From JAJYRX01 sp041655275 (lineage in GTDB: Bacteria; Pseudomonadota; Gammaproteobacteria; Burkholderiales; Burkholderiaceae_B): 64,000 nucleotides of DNA. Below are positions 17,064 to 25,655 of this stretch, one piece after another. Positions within the stretch are counted from its first letter, which is position 1, and each line of letters opens with the position of its first letter. The position numbers and the translations under genes were made by a program. The notes beneath the pieces are model-generated. The model saw only the letters and a list, made by a program, of their open reading frames with translations, searched no databases and was not told where the DNA came from. The stretch spans positions 62,001 to 126,000 of the forward strand of contig JBBAFU010000004.1 of NCBI GenBank assembly GCA_041655275.1, given 5' to 3'.

Positions 17064-18465
17064 GAGTGATTCCACAAAGACGACAAAAGCATATTGTGAC
17101 ACATCCGCATCGCGTGCGAGTGCAGCATCGGACGTCTCCAGGCCGGGGGAAAGTCTGGGCAGAACACTGGCTCGCCTGACCTGGCCCATGGTCTTCGGCG
17201 TACTGGCCCTGATGGGCTATCAACTGGTGGACAGCATCTTCATCAGCCTGCTCGGAACGGCACCCCTGGCGGCCCTGGGCTTCACCGTGGCGGTGAACCA
17301 GGTGCTCATCGGCGTGCAGATCGGCATCGGCATTGCCACCACGGCGCTGATCTCGCGCGCGCTGGGTGCCCGCCAGCTGCGCCGGGCGCGCAGCCTGGGT
17401 GTCCTGGTGATGGCGGCCGGCAGCGGCCTGATGGCCATGCTGTGCCTGGCTGCCTGGTGGCTGCGCGATCCCATACTGCGCCTGCTCGATGCGGAGACGG
17501 CGCTATGGCCCGAGATCGCCGCCTACTGGCCCCCCTGGCTGGCCAGCGTATGGCTGGGCGCCGGCCTCTACTTCGCCTACAGCGTGGCGCGTGCGCATGG
17601 CAACACCCGCGTGCCCGGCACCGTCATGGTCATCACCAGCCTGCTCAACCTGGTGCTCGACCCCCTGTTCATCTTCGCCTTCGGTTGGGGCCTGCCCGGC
17701 GCCGCCTATGCCACCCTGGCCGCCTTTGCCGTGGGCGGCCTCATCATGACCTCGCGTGTGCGACGGGCCCGCTGGCTGCGCTACCGGCGAGACAGCCTGC
17801 CCATCATGCGAGCGCTCGGCGAGCTGGCCGCCATCAGTGGCCCGGCCATGCTGAGCCAGCTCATGCCCGGCATGGCCGCCGTGGCTGCGACCAGCATCGT
17901 GGCCGGCTTCGGCGCGCCCGCCGTGGCCGCCTGGGCGCTCAATACCCGTCTGGAATTCTTCTCCATCGTCATCGTGCTCGCGCTCACCATGTCACTGCCG
18001 CCCATGGTGGGCCGCTTCCTCGGCGCGGGTGCATACCAGGACATCCATCAATTGCTGCGACTGGCCGCCCGCTTCGTGCTGGCCCTGCAGCTGGGCATCG
18101 CACTGCTGTGGCTGTCCCTTGCCTGGGTGCTGCCCGCCGCACTGAGCAGCGACACACAGGTGGCGGCCTATCTGCGCCTGTGGTTCATCAGCGTGCCCTT
18201 CAGCTTCGGCGCGCTCGGCGTATGCATGCTCATGGTGTCTGCGACAAACGCGCTGGGCATGCCGGTGCGCGCCGTCATCATCTCCATACTGCGCCTGTTC
18301 GCCTTCTATCTGCCCGCACTGTGGCTGGGCGCGCGCATGGCGGGCATGACGGGCATCTACGTGGGCGTGCTCGGCGGCAACCTCCTCGCCGGCCTGACCG
18401 CCTGGCACATGGTGCGACGGGCGCTGCGCCGCCTGGAGACGACCACCCCATCGCCCGGACGTTGA
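17062..18465 (+). CDS. MATE-family multidrug/metabolite efflux transporter
   Basis: An inner-membrane transporter of about 467 residues with roughly twelve transmembrane helices in two MATE halves. Recognisable segments are WPMVFGVLALMGYQLVDSIFIS at the first helix and FIFAFGWGLPGAAYAT in the middle. MATE proteins export cationic compounds using Na+ or H+ gradients. The start is uncertain: the ATG at 17062 overlaps the serA ATG on the other strand, and one at 17035 would begin within serA. No good ribosome site is seen at either, and the hydrophilic first 40 residues are poorly conserved. Confidence 0.88.
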   Translation: MSDSTKTTKAYCDTSASRASAASDVSRPGESLGRTLARLTWPMVFGVLALMGYQLVDSIFISLLGTAPLAALGFTVAVNQVLIGVQIGIGIATTALISRALGARQLRRARSLGVLVMAAGSGLMAMLCLAAWWLRDPILRLLDAETALWPEIAAYWPPWLASVWLGAGLYFAYSVARAHGNTRVPGTVMVITSLLNLVLDPLFIFAFGWGLPGAAYATLAAFAVGGLIMTSRVRRARWLRYRRDSLPIMRALGELAAISGPAMLSQLMPGMAAVAATSIVAGFGAPAVAAWALNTRLEFFSIVIVLALTMSLPPMVGRFLGAGAYQDIHQLLRLAARFVLALQLGIALLWLSLAWVLPAALSSDTQVAAYLRLWFISVPFSFGALGVCMLMVSATNALGMPVRAVIISILRLFAFYLPALWLGARMAGMTGIYVGVLGGNLLAGLTAWHMVRRALRRLETTTPSPGR

Positions 18466-18530
18466 CCTTTCACCGCATTGCGGTTCGAATGGAGCTGTAC
18501 AGATATTTCAGACCTTCCGAGGAGTGCGAC

Positions 18531-19076
18531 ATGATGAAGGCACAGGAAAGCACACTGGTCCTGATTGACTACCAGGGCCGCCTGATGCCGGCCATCCACG
18601 AGGGCGACACCCTCATCGCCCGGGCGACGCTGCTGGCGCGCACCGCCGGTCTGCTCGAAGTGCCGGTGCTGGGTACCGAACAGAACCCCGATGGCCTGGG
18701 GCCCAATGTGGATGCCATCCGCAGCCTGTGCCGGCACACCGTGGGCAAGCTGCACTTCGGCGCCTGCGCGGACGGCCTGGCGCAAACGCTGGCAACGCAG
18801 GCGCCGGGGCGCGAAGATGTGGTCATCGCCGGCTGCGAAGCGCATGTCTGCCTGCTGCAGACTGCCCTGGGCCTGCTGGACGCCGGTCATCGGGTCTGGG
18901 TGGTGGCTGATGCCAGCGGCAGCCGTCGCCCGGCGGACCATACCGCCGCCATGCAGCGACTGCAGCAGGCGGGCGCCACCATCGTCACGCATGAAATGGT
19001 GGTGTTCGAATGGCTGGGCAGCAGCGCACATCCGCGTTTCCGCGAAGTGCTGGCACTGATCAAGGCGGAGAGTTGA
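18531..19076 (+). CDS. Isochorismatase-family cysteine hydrolase
   Basis: A cytoplasmic hydrolase of 181 residues. The family triad is visible: Asp in TLVLIDYQGRL, Lys in VGKLHFGA, and Cys in AGCEAHVCLL preceded by a cis-peptide segment. Related enzymes hydrolyse isochorismate, nicotinamide or small amides. The substrate here is unknown; the sequence resembles the YcaC/hydrolase subgroup more than nicotinamidase. GGAG lies just upstream of the ATG. It is separated from the MATE gene by 65 bp and stands alone. Confidence 0.88.
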   Translation: MMKAQESTLVLIDYQGRLMPAIHEGDTLIARATLLARTAGLLEVPVLGTEQNPDGLGPNVDAIRSLCRHTVGKLHFGACADGLAQTLATQAPGREDVVIAGCEAHVCLLQTALGLLDAGHRVWVVADASGSRRPADHTAAMQRLQQAGATIVTHEMVVFEWLGSSAHPRFREVLALIKAES

Positions 19077-19100
19077 AAAGTGGCATGACACCCGGGCGAA

Positions 19101-20081
19101 TCAGTCCAGCTTCAATGTCGGGAAGATATCTGCATAAAGCTTGCGCTCATTATCGACCGCAAGGCGATATTCCTTGTCATCCAGATATCCGGGCACGACC
19201 AGTGCGGCTTGTGCAAACGATATGAATCCGGGAGACTGCACTGTCTCCTTCACTGCCTCACCGATGCGCTCCACAACCGCTGCGGGCGTTCCCGACGGTG
19301 CGAAGACACCAATATCCACACTCAAGGTCAGCGGAATGCCCGCTTCATTCAACGTGGGCACATCGGGAAGGGTCGAAGCACGCGTCGCGCCGAACTGCGT
19401 CAACGCCCGCAATTTTCCGCCATCCACCTGCGGCTTTATTGCCACCGGCAAGCCAATCACCAAATCAACAAAACCACCCAGGGCGGCAGTAATGGCCGGC
19501 GCAAGGCCGCCATACGGTATATGGTGAAACTCGATGCCGGCAGCGTCTGCAAACGCCTCCCCGGCCAGATGAACAGCGGTGCCTGAACCGGAGCTCCCGA
19601 AGTTCACTTTGCCGGGGTTTTGCCGTGCATAGTCAATCAGCTCCGCCAATGTCGTGAACGGCGCATCGCTGCGACTCGCCAGTACATGAGGAGACGCCGT
19701 ACTCCGCGCAACAGGCAACAAATCCTCATAGCGATACGGCGCATGCCCGAGCAGCGGCGCAACAGTGACCACAGCCGGTGCGGCATACAGCAGGGTATAG
19801 CCATCCGGCTTCGCGTTGGCGACTGCCTGCGTGCCAATGACACCTCCCGCTCCGGCACGGTTCTCCACTATGACCGTTTGGCCCAGTTCCTTGGACATGC
19901 CTTCCGCTAAACGACGGGCTTCCTGATCGGTAGCCCCTGGCGCATAGGGAACAACCAATGTAATCGGCCGCTCGGGGTAGGTATGCGACGCTGCCTGGGC
20001 GGCCCCAAAATGAAGCCCTCCAATAACAGATAACGCAGCAACATACAAAAAGGAGCGTGAAAAACCGGAAGATATACGCAT
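19101..20081 (-). CDS. Bug/TctC-family tripartite tricarboxylate transporter solute-binding protein
   Basis: A periplasmic solute-binding protein of 326 residues. A signal sequence ending AAQA is followed by the family opening YPERPITLVVPYAPGATDQEAR and VIVENRAGAGG. Bug proteins bind small carboxylates or related compounds and are greatly expanded in Burkholderiales. GAGGAG precedes the ATG at 20081. It follows the lyase gene in a reverse operon with two deacetylase-fold proteins, so it probably delivers or senses the pathway's substrate. No TctA/TctB membrane subunits are adjacent. Confidence 0.9.
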   Translation of the reverse strand: MRISSGFSRSFLYVAALSVIGGLHFGAAQAASHTYPERPITLVVPYAPGATDQEARRLAEGMSKELGQTVIVENRAGAGGVIGTQAVANAKPDGYTLLYAAPAVVTVAPLLGHAPYRYEDLLPVARSTASPHVLASRSDAPFTTLAELIDYARQNPGKVNFGSSGSGTAVHLAGEAFADAAGIEFHHIPYGGLAPAITAALGGFVDLVIGLPVAIKPQVDGGKLRALTQFGATRASTLPDVPTLNEAGIPLTLSVDIGVFAPSGTPAAVVERIGEAVKETVQSPGFISFAQAALVVPGYLDDKEYRLAVDNERKLYADIFPTLKLD

Positions 20082-20154
20082 GATTGTTGACTCCTCAATG
20101 CTCTCGAGAGCAAAATATTCTGAATAATATAAAAACCGAAACCCCGTTGGAATG

Positions 20155-21078
20155 CTACCCGTGCGGGTGATATTTTTTCTGGAGCTGCTCCGGAAGAAGA
20201 TAGCGCTGCTCCAGGGCATTGACATCGTTGTCCCCGATCAACTCCATGATCTCCTCGACGCCCACAAGCAGATCTTTCCTGTCCATGACAATGCCGCTTT
20301 CAATCGAATCCTTCATGAGCGTCAAGGCTTGACGCATGCCTGCAATCGCAGCTGCGGGCAGCATACGCGGCAATGAAACACGCGCAACACCCATCGCCTC
20401 GAGTTTCGACAGCGGGATCAATGGTGTAGTCGCACGCGACCTGATACCCAGCCCCATATTGATGGACAGCGAGGCAGGCACTTCATCCAAAAACCGCTTG
20501 ATCTGATCTTCGCTGCGCACGGCATCCGGAAAGATCATGTCGGCACCGGCTGCCGCGTATAGGCGCGCACGCTCGATGGCCTTGTCCAGGCCCTCGACTG
20601 CTATCGCATCCGTACGCGCCACCAGAATAAAGTCATCATCCCTGCGTGCGTCCACCGCCGCCTCGATTTTCCCCGCCATCTCCCGCGCATCGATCAATTC
20701 CTTGCCGACATAATGCCCGCAACGCTTCGGATATGTCTGATCCTCGATATTGATGCCCACGACGCCTGCATCTTCAAATGCACGCACCGCATGAAATACA
20801 GTGACTGCATTACCGTAACCGGTATCCGCGTCTGCCATGAGCGGTATATCCACGGCATCCGCCAGCGCACGACATGCAGCAACGTTCTCAAGCATCGACA
20901 TGATGCCGATGCTTTCCGACTTTCCGAGACGCGAATTGCTCAATCCTGCACCAGTGGTCGATGCGGTCTCATAACCCATCTGCTGCACCAGCCGGACACT
21001 GTAGCCGTCGTAAACGCCAGGTGAAATGCAGATGCGCTCACCATTGATCAGTGCGCGCATGCGTTGTGTCTTGGTCAT
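20155..21078 (-). CDS. Isocitrate lyase/PEP mutase-family C-C lyase
   Basis: A cytoplasmic enzyme of 307 residues in the family of 2-methylisocitrate lyase, dimethylmalate lyase and phosphoenolpyruvate mutase. It has the Mg-binding ADADTGYGN (Asp83, Asp85), Glu112 in NIEDQ, and the flexible-loop KRCGH motif at 118-122 with the catalytic cysteine (Cys120). That motif points to true C-C lyase activity rather than a decarboxylase. The start overlaps the stop of the upstream deacetylase gene by 4 bp. It would cleave a 2-substituted malate-like acid; the exact substrate is unknown, and it is not beside prpC, so PrpB is unlikely. Confidence 0.85.
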   Translation of the reverse strand: MTKTQRMRALINGERICISPGVYDGYSVRLVQQMGYETASTTGAGLSNSRLGKSESIGIMSMLENVAACRALADAVDIPLMADADTGYGNAVTVFHAVRAFEDAGVVGINIEDQTYPKRCGHYVGKELIDAREMAGKIEAAVDARRDDDFILVARTDAIAVEGLDKAIERARLYAAAGADMIFPDAVRSEDQIKRFLDEVPASLSINMGLGIRSRATTPLIPLSKLEAMGVARVSLPRMLPAAAIAGMRQALTLMKDSIESGIVMDRKDLLVGVEEIMELIGDNDVNALEQRYLLPEQLQKKYHPHG

Positions 21079-21998
21079 GAAGCTTGATCCTCAGGATAGG
21101 GATGGGCGTGGCGAAACGCCTCGACCACCTCGATGGCAGTCGCGTGCCACACATCGGAACGACACGTCAACCGTGAAAGCGCCTCATCCAGATAACGAAT
21201 GCGATGGGGACGTCCGAACAGCCAGCTGCGCATGCCCAGTCCGAGTGAACGGCCATTGACCCGACCGTCGATCGTCAATTGATCGACTGCCTGTTCGACC
21301 AGCCCGGGATATTCCCACACAGGCTGCTGGCGCATCCACAGCAACTGCTGATCATCCAGCTCCGTCTGCAAGGGAAGGCTCACTATGGGCTGTGGCAATG
21401 TCAGCCAATAGGGCTGCTCGTCGTTGGGCCAGTCCGCAAGGTAATCGAACCCCGCCTCCGCGATGAGGCACGGGGTGCGTGTGGATTCACCCTGATCCTG
21501 GCCGAACCAGCCCCTGGGCACAATACCGCAGACTTCCGTTACAGCGTCCCGCGCTTGTTGAATGACTGCTCGTTCTTCCGCCTCACTCATGCGGCTGGTG
21601 ATCATTCGCGTGGCATGCGTGCCATGGGCGGCAATCTCGTGTCCCTGTGCGGCACACAGACGAACCAGATCCGGGTAGCGGCGGCAAATCTCGGCGCCGG
21701 CGGCCACGGTCACGCGCAACCGATGGCGCGCCAATAGATCCAGAATGCGAAATACGCCGATCCGCTCACCGTACAGGCGATAGCTGAAGGTACGCAGATC
21801 GGGAAACTGATGCCCCCACATGCCTTGCGTACCCGGCGCACAGTGCATGTCCGCCGGCGTCTCCAGCTCCCAGTAATCCAGATACAGCACCATCCACAGA
21901 GCCAGCGGTTTCCCGTCGCGCCATGTCAGCACCTTTCTCGCCGGCATGGGAGAGAAGGCATACAATTCGTGGTCCATTCCCCGTTGCAACACCGTCAT
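21075..21998 (-). CDS. Polysaccharide deacetylase-fold protein B (PuuE-like)
   Basis: A NodB-fold protein of 307 residues distantly similar to protein A upstream. It keeps the RLYGERIGVFRILDLLARH segment and EIAAHGTHATR, a His-containing motif. Such proteins can hydrolyse cyclic amides such as allantoin rather than chitin. The ATG at 21998 (MTVLQRGM) overlaps the stop of protein A by 4 bp, so the two are translationally coupled and may form a hetero-oligomer. No signal peptide is seen, suggesting cytoplasmic action on a small molecule. The function is inferred. Confidence 0.75.
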   Translation of the reverse strand: MTVLQRGMDHELYAFSPMPARKVLTWRDGKPLALWMVLYLDYWELETPADMHCAPGTQGMWGHQFPDLRTFSYRLYGERIGVFRILDLLARHRLRVTVAAGAEICRRYPDLVRLCAAQGHEIAAHGTHATRMITSRMSEAEERAVIQQARDAVTEVCGIVPRGWFGQDQGESTRTPCLIAEAGFDYLADWPNDEQPYWLTLPQPIVSLPLQTELDDQQLLWMRQQPVWEYPGLVEQAVDQLTIDGRVNGRSLGLGMRSWLFGRPHRIRYLDEALSRLTCRSDVWHATAIEVVEAFRHAHPYPEDQAS

Positions 21999-22906
21999 CG
22001 CTTCGCTCCCGCCTGCACCATCGGCGCGACCTGATGCCAGATGTTGTCGTAATACCATGCGGCAATTTCCCCTGCAGTAGCAACCCAGACAGCGTCATGC
22101 GACAGCATATATTTCAAAGCCGCATCAAGATGGCCGGACCGGTGGGGCTGCCCCATGTTATATGGATGGATGGCAACCGACATCACCCGCCCCTGGGTGG
22201 CGCCTTCGCGCCAGAGCGTGTCGAAGGTATCTGTCAACATACGGCAGAAATCCTGGGCCTCATAGCCCTGACGATAGGCAACGGCATCGTTGAGATCCAC
22301 GGAATACGGCATGGAAATCAATCGGCCACGACGCACTCTGATGGGCCAAGGCTGCTCGTCATGCACCAGATCACAGAGATACTGAATGCCGGCCTCGGCC
22401 ACAAGATCGGGGGTCAGCAAGGTGTGGGACAGTGCAGGCGACAGCCAGCCTGCCAGCTGACGTCCGGTGCGACGACGGAACAATTCCACACAGCTGACGA
22501 TGTGCTCGCGCTCATGTGCCTCCGTGACACCCCACATATACCGGGTGTTGTACAGACCATGACCCATGTAATCCCAGCGTCTTTCTTCGCATGCATCCAT
22601 TATTTCCGGATAATGCGCAATAACACCCAGGTTCAATGACACAGTGGCCCGGACGCCATGATGATCCAGGACATCCATCAGGCGCCACAATCCCGCCCTG
22701 TTGCCATAATCCTTGCCGCCATACGAAAAAACATCCGGATGGGGCGTGCGTGGATACGCATCACGAACAGGATGAACCGGCGGCAAGTATTCGTAATGCT
22801 CAATGTTGGGCACGACGCACAATGCGACTCGTGCACCGCCCGGCCAGCTGATGCGTGGCCGATCATGGATTGCGCTATAGGGGATGCGATCTTCGGCTGA
22901 AATCAT
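21995..22906 (-). CDS. Polysaccharide deacetylase-fold protein A (PuuE allantoinase-like)
   Basis: A NodB-fold protein of 303 residues resembling the metal-independent allantoinase PuuE. It shows ISWPGGARVALCVVPNIEHYE, YGNRAGLWRLMDVLDHHGVRATVSLN, YMGHGLYN and the late VAIHPYNMGQPHR histidine motif. There is no signal peptide, so it probably acts in the cytoplasm on a small cyclic amide, imide or similar. The ATG at 22906 is preferred; a TTG at 22942 would extend it. It is first in the reverse operon and divergent from a LysR regulator. Confidence 0.8.
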   Translation of the reverse strand: MISAEDRIPYSAIHDRPRISWPGGARVALCVVPNIEHYEYLPPVHPVRDAYPRTPHPDVFSYGGKDYGNRAGLWRLMDVLDHHGVRATVSLNLGVIAHYPEIMDACEERRWDYMGHGLYNTRYMWGVTEAHEREHIVSCVELFRRRTGRQLAGWLSPALSHTLLTPDLVAEAGIQYLCDLVHDEQPWPIRVRRGRLISMPYSVDLNDAVAYRQGYEAQDFCRMLTDTFDTLWREGATQGRVMSVAIHPYNMGQPHRSGHLDAALKYMLSHDAVWVATAGEIAAWYYDNIWHQVAPMVQAGAKR

Positions 22907-23089
22907 TGCAATGCGAAAATCGGGATACCGGACGAGCAACAATCAGAGTGGCACATAAGCTTCTTTTAACCCCTTGAATCTGCGTTGATCATGCATGCAG
23001 CCTAACAGCAGGCGACCATGCCTATACTCTAGATCGTTTAGTCCCGCGCAAGCAATCCAAACATTTCGATGATGCGATAAAGAAAATCG
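22907..23089. promoter_or_regulatory. Divergent promoter region between deacetylase operon and LysR gene
   Basis: This 183-bp region lies between a LysR regulator and the operon it probably controls, the normal location of LysR sites. It is AT-richer than its surroundings. I see no single unambiguous T-N11-A dyad, so I only mark the region. Confidence 0.5.
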
Positions 23090-24022
23090 ATGAGCTATTA
23101 CCCTTCGTACACGGCGCTTAAATGCCTGGAAGCCAGCGCAAGACTGCTCAGCTTCACCCAGGCCGGCCAGGAACTGCACCTCACCCAGAGCGCGGTCAGC
23201 CACCACATTTCAAAGCTGGAAGCGCAGCTGGCTGTAAAGCTTTTCGAGCGTCATGCCGTCGGCGGTGTCACACTGACCGAGGAAGGCATTTGGTATGTCC
23301 AGCAGGTAATACCCGCGTTACATCGTATCGTCTTGTCAACCGACAAGCTGCGCAACGGACTGCACCGCCAGGCGCTCATACGGATTGCCGTACAACCCAC
23401 GTTTGCAGACTACTGGCTCATGCCCAAGCTCAACCGGTTTTCTCTTGACCATCCCGGCATACGCCTGGATATCATTGTGCGATCCGGAGATTCGGAGCGC
23501 GAAGAGGCGGTGGACGCCTGGTTCGAACAGTCTGAAGGGGCCGCACCCGGCATTGATGCCCTGAAGATCCTGGACCTGATCTACAAGCCGTATACTTCTC
23601 CGGGGCAACTGGCGTCATTGGGGTACCGTGACTTGCCGCCGGCAATGACCACCGGCACCTTGATCGACATCCTGCAACGCAGTCCCCTGCTGAAGACAAC
23701 CGTGACGCAAGTCTGGGAAAACTGGCTGCGCCAGAAGAATATCATCAGCCGGATCGACCCCAAGCATCTCGGCAGCGGGCCGCGTTATGAAATGATTTCA
23801 CTGGTACTGCAAGCCGTTGTGGACGGCGTCGGCATCGCGCTGCTTCCCGGCTATCTGACAACCGACCCGCTGAGCGCGGGAAAACTGATATGCCTGGATC
23901 AGGAAGGCTGGAAATCGAACCGTCCCTACTGTCTGAGATGGCTGTCGGGGTACCGGGATGAACACCTGATAACGCTGATCGAATGGATGAAAAAGGAGGT
24001 CATCGCACACGACCCGCACTAA
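23090..24022 (+). CDS. LysR-family transcriptional regulator (GcvA-like)
   Basis: A LysR-type regulator of 310 residues. The N-terminal winged HTH reads ALKCLEASARLLSFTQAGQEL and LTQSAVSHHISKLEAQL, which is GcvA/AmpR-like, followed by a substrate-binding domain from about residue 90. It is divergent from the two-deacetylase/lyase/Bug operon, so it is probably its local activator, responding to a pathway intermediate. It is the last recognisable gene of the accessory block before the IS110 element. Codon use looks less GC-biased than the housekeeping genes (by eye). Confidence 0.9.
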   Translation: MSYYPSYTALKCLEASARLLSFTQAGQELHLTQSAVSHHISKLEAQLAVKLFERHAVGGVTLTEEGIWYVQQVIPALHRIVLSTDKLRNGLHRQALIRIAVQPTFADYWLMPKLNRFSLDHPGIRLDIIVRSGDSEREEAVDAWFEQSEGAAPGIDALKILDLIYKPYTSPGQLASLGYRDLPPAMTTGTLIDILQRSPLLKTTVTQVWENWLRQKNIISRIDPKHLGSGPRYEMISLVLQAVVDGVGIALLPGYLTTDPLSAGKLICLDQEGWKSNRPYCLRWLSGYRDEHLITLIEWMKKEVIAHDPH

Positions 24023-24059
24023 CGGTCATGGAGGTTGCCGCCACCCCCGAAGATGAAAG

Positions 24060-24275
24060 AGACTTCAGAGTGGGAGGTGGACGGTAGAGGTCGCGCAGTT
24101 TTTATGGCGGCTAGAACCCCGACACTAACGTGACCCGCCGGCCTGACTCGTACCCCAGATTGGTTCGTTCAGAGCGCACATTAAACAGGCCGTTGGCGAC
24201 ATGTCGCCTTCAGGCTCCTTCAGTGCCGGCACCGCCACCTTCCAATTCCAAAGTCTACCGGATGGGAGGCATTGC
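24060..24275 (+). ncRNA. Candidate bridge RNA / left-end region of the IS110 element
   Basis: IS110-family elements encode a structured non-coding RNA in the non-coding end, which pairs with target and donor DNA. Here the stretch before the transposase holds strong local dyads, GGCGACATGTCGCC at 24195-24208 and GTGCCGGCAC at 24223-24232, and no alternative gene. The RNA assignment rests on family knowledge and position; the boundaries and the guide loops are not resolved. Confidence 0.35.
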
Positions 24276-25502
24276 ATGGAACTGGAACCGATCTACAAAC
24301 GTGTCATCGGGTTGGATGTTCACCAGGCGCAGATCACCGCGTGTGCCTTGATCGAACAAGCCGATGGCTCGGTTCGTACCGAGCAGCGGCAATTTGGCGG
24401 CTTCAAGAAGGATCGGCGAGCACTGGCTCAATGGGCTGCAGCCCTCTCGCCTGACGAGGTCGTCATGGAGAGCACAGGGATTTATTGGAAGAGTCCCTAT
24501 GCCGCACTGGAGGCGGTGGGGATTCGCGCCAAGGTCGTCAATGCCCGACACGTCAAGAACGTGCCGGGGCGCAAGACGGACATGGCCGATGCACAATGGC
24601 TGGCGATGCTCGCACGCGCAGGGCTGTTGCGCGCGTCATTTGTCCCGCCCGCCCAACTGCGTGAACTGCGCCTGATCGCCCGCCAGAGGCAGAATCTGGT
24701 CGGGCAACTGGCCTCCGAGAAAAACCGCCTGCACAAGGTGCTCACCGATAGCGGTATCCGCTTGGGTGTGGTGGTCAGCGACCTGCACGGGCAATCGGCC
24801 CGAGCGATGGTGCAGGCCATTGCCCAGGGGAAATCCCCGCCCGAGATCCTTCAGTATGCCAGCAAACGCCTGCGGGCCAGCCGCGAAGAGATCTTTGATG
24901 CGCTACAGGGCGAACTCTCGGCCAGCCATCTCTTTGTGCTGCAAGAATTGCTGGCCCACATCCAGGAGATCGAAGCCCGGATCAGCCGCTTTGACACCCG
25001 CCTGCTCCAAGGTCTGGCCACAGAGCGCCAGGCACTGGCCCTGTTGCAGACGATCCCAGGCGTGGATCAGATCGGTGCGGCCCTGCTGTTGGTGGAAATT
25101 GGCACCGATATGGATGCCTTTGGCAGCGCCGATCGTCTCGCTTCGTGGGCAGGCATGTGTCCAGGCAACCACGAGTCGGCGGGCAAGCACAAATCCGGCC
25201 ACATGCGAAAAGGCAATCGATACGTTCGTCGCCTGCTATGCGAGTTTGCCCATGCCGCCAGCCGAACGCAGTCCGTCTTCAAATCGAAATTCCAGGCCCT
25301 GGTCGTTCGACGCGGCCACAAACGTTCGATCATCGCCATTGGGCATAAGATTCTGCGAACAATCTTCTTCATGCTCAAACGGAAAGAGCATTACCGGGAC
25401 AGCACCACCGACTACGAAGCTTTGAGCGTTCAGAAAAACGCACCGCGCTGGATCAAGGCCTTGGCCAAGTTCGGGTACATCACCCCGCCCAGCGCCGCCT
25501 GA
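24276..25502 (+). CDS. IS110-family transposase (DEDD recombinase)
   Basis: A 408-residue transposase. The N-terminal RuvC-like DEDD domain starts VIGLDVHQAQITAC (first Asp) and continues with VVMESTGIYWKSPY (Glu) and KNVPGRKTDMADAQWLA (the Asp pair). The C-terminal Tnp domain has IPGVDQIGAALLLVEIG and the serine segment GNHESAGKHKSGHMRKGN. The ATG at 24276 follows a GGGAGG site at 24264-24269. The frame is complete, so the enzyme may be active. It is codirectional with lipA. Confidence 0.95.
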   Translation: MELEPIYKRVIGLDVHQAQITACALIEQADGSVRTEQRQFGGFKKDRRALAQWAAALSPDEVVMESTGIYWKSPYAALEAVGIRAKVVNARHVKNVPGRKTDMADAQWLAMLARAGLLRASFVPPAQLRELRLIARQRQNLVGQLASEKNRLHKVLTDSGIRLGVVVSDLHGQSARAMVQAIAQGKSPPEILQYASKRLRASREEIFDALQGELSASHLFVLQELLAHIQEIEARISRFDTRLLQGLATERQALALLQTIPGVDQIGAALLLVEIGTDMDAFGSADRLASWAGMCPGNHESAGKHKSGHMRKGNRYVRRLLCEFAHAASRTQSVFKSKFQALVVRRGHKRSIIAIGHKILRTIFFMLKRKEHYRDSTTDYEALSVQKNAPRWIKALAKFGYITPPSAA

Positions 25503-25549
25503 CTCGCTACGGGTCTGACAGGGTTCACGCCATGGCCCGTGAGGGTCAG

Positions 25550-25576
25550 GAGAGCGTTTGTCAGAAAAACGCTCTC
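25550..25576 (+). terminator. Hairpin after the IS110 transposase
   Basis: A perfect 10-bp stem, GAGAGCGTTT with AAACGCTCTC and a 7-nt loop, is followed by TTTC. It lies 47 bp after the transposase stop and would limit read-through into lipA. It may alternatively be part of the element's right end. Confidence 0.6.
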
Positions 25577-25655
25577 TTTCACATTAAACCTCAATGCCAA
25601 CATGCAGCGTACACTGTATCCTGATTGTTATTGACCCGTCACAAACCGATTCGAC

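Larger units (their letters stand above)
24030..25590 (+). mobile_element. IS110-family insertion sequence (boundaries approximate)
   Basis: The element is defined by its DEDD transposase gene. It lies between the LysR gene and lipA. About 250 bp of non-coding DNA precede the transposase and about 80 bp follow it, which fits the IS110 group, where the long left end encodes a bridge RNA. No long terminal inverted repeats are visible, as expected for this family. A 10-bp string CACATTAAAC occurs at 24177-24186 and 25580-25589. I cannot fix exact ends without an empty site. Confidence 0.6.

Noticed and set aside
24177..25589. CACATTAAAC at both sides of the IS110 transposase as target-site duplications.
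   Set aside because: IS110 elements usually do not make such duplications, and one copy lies inside the probable left end, so it may be chance or a subterminal feature.
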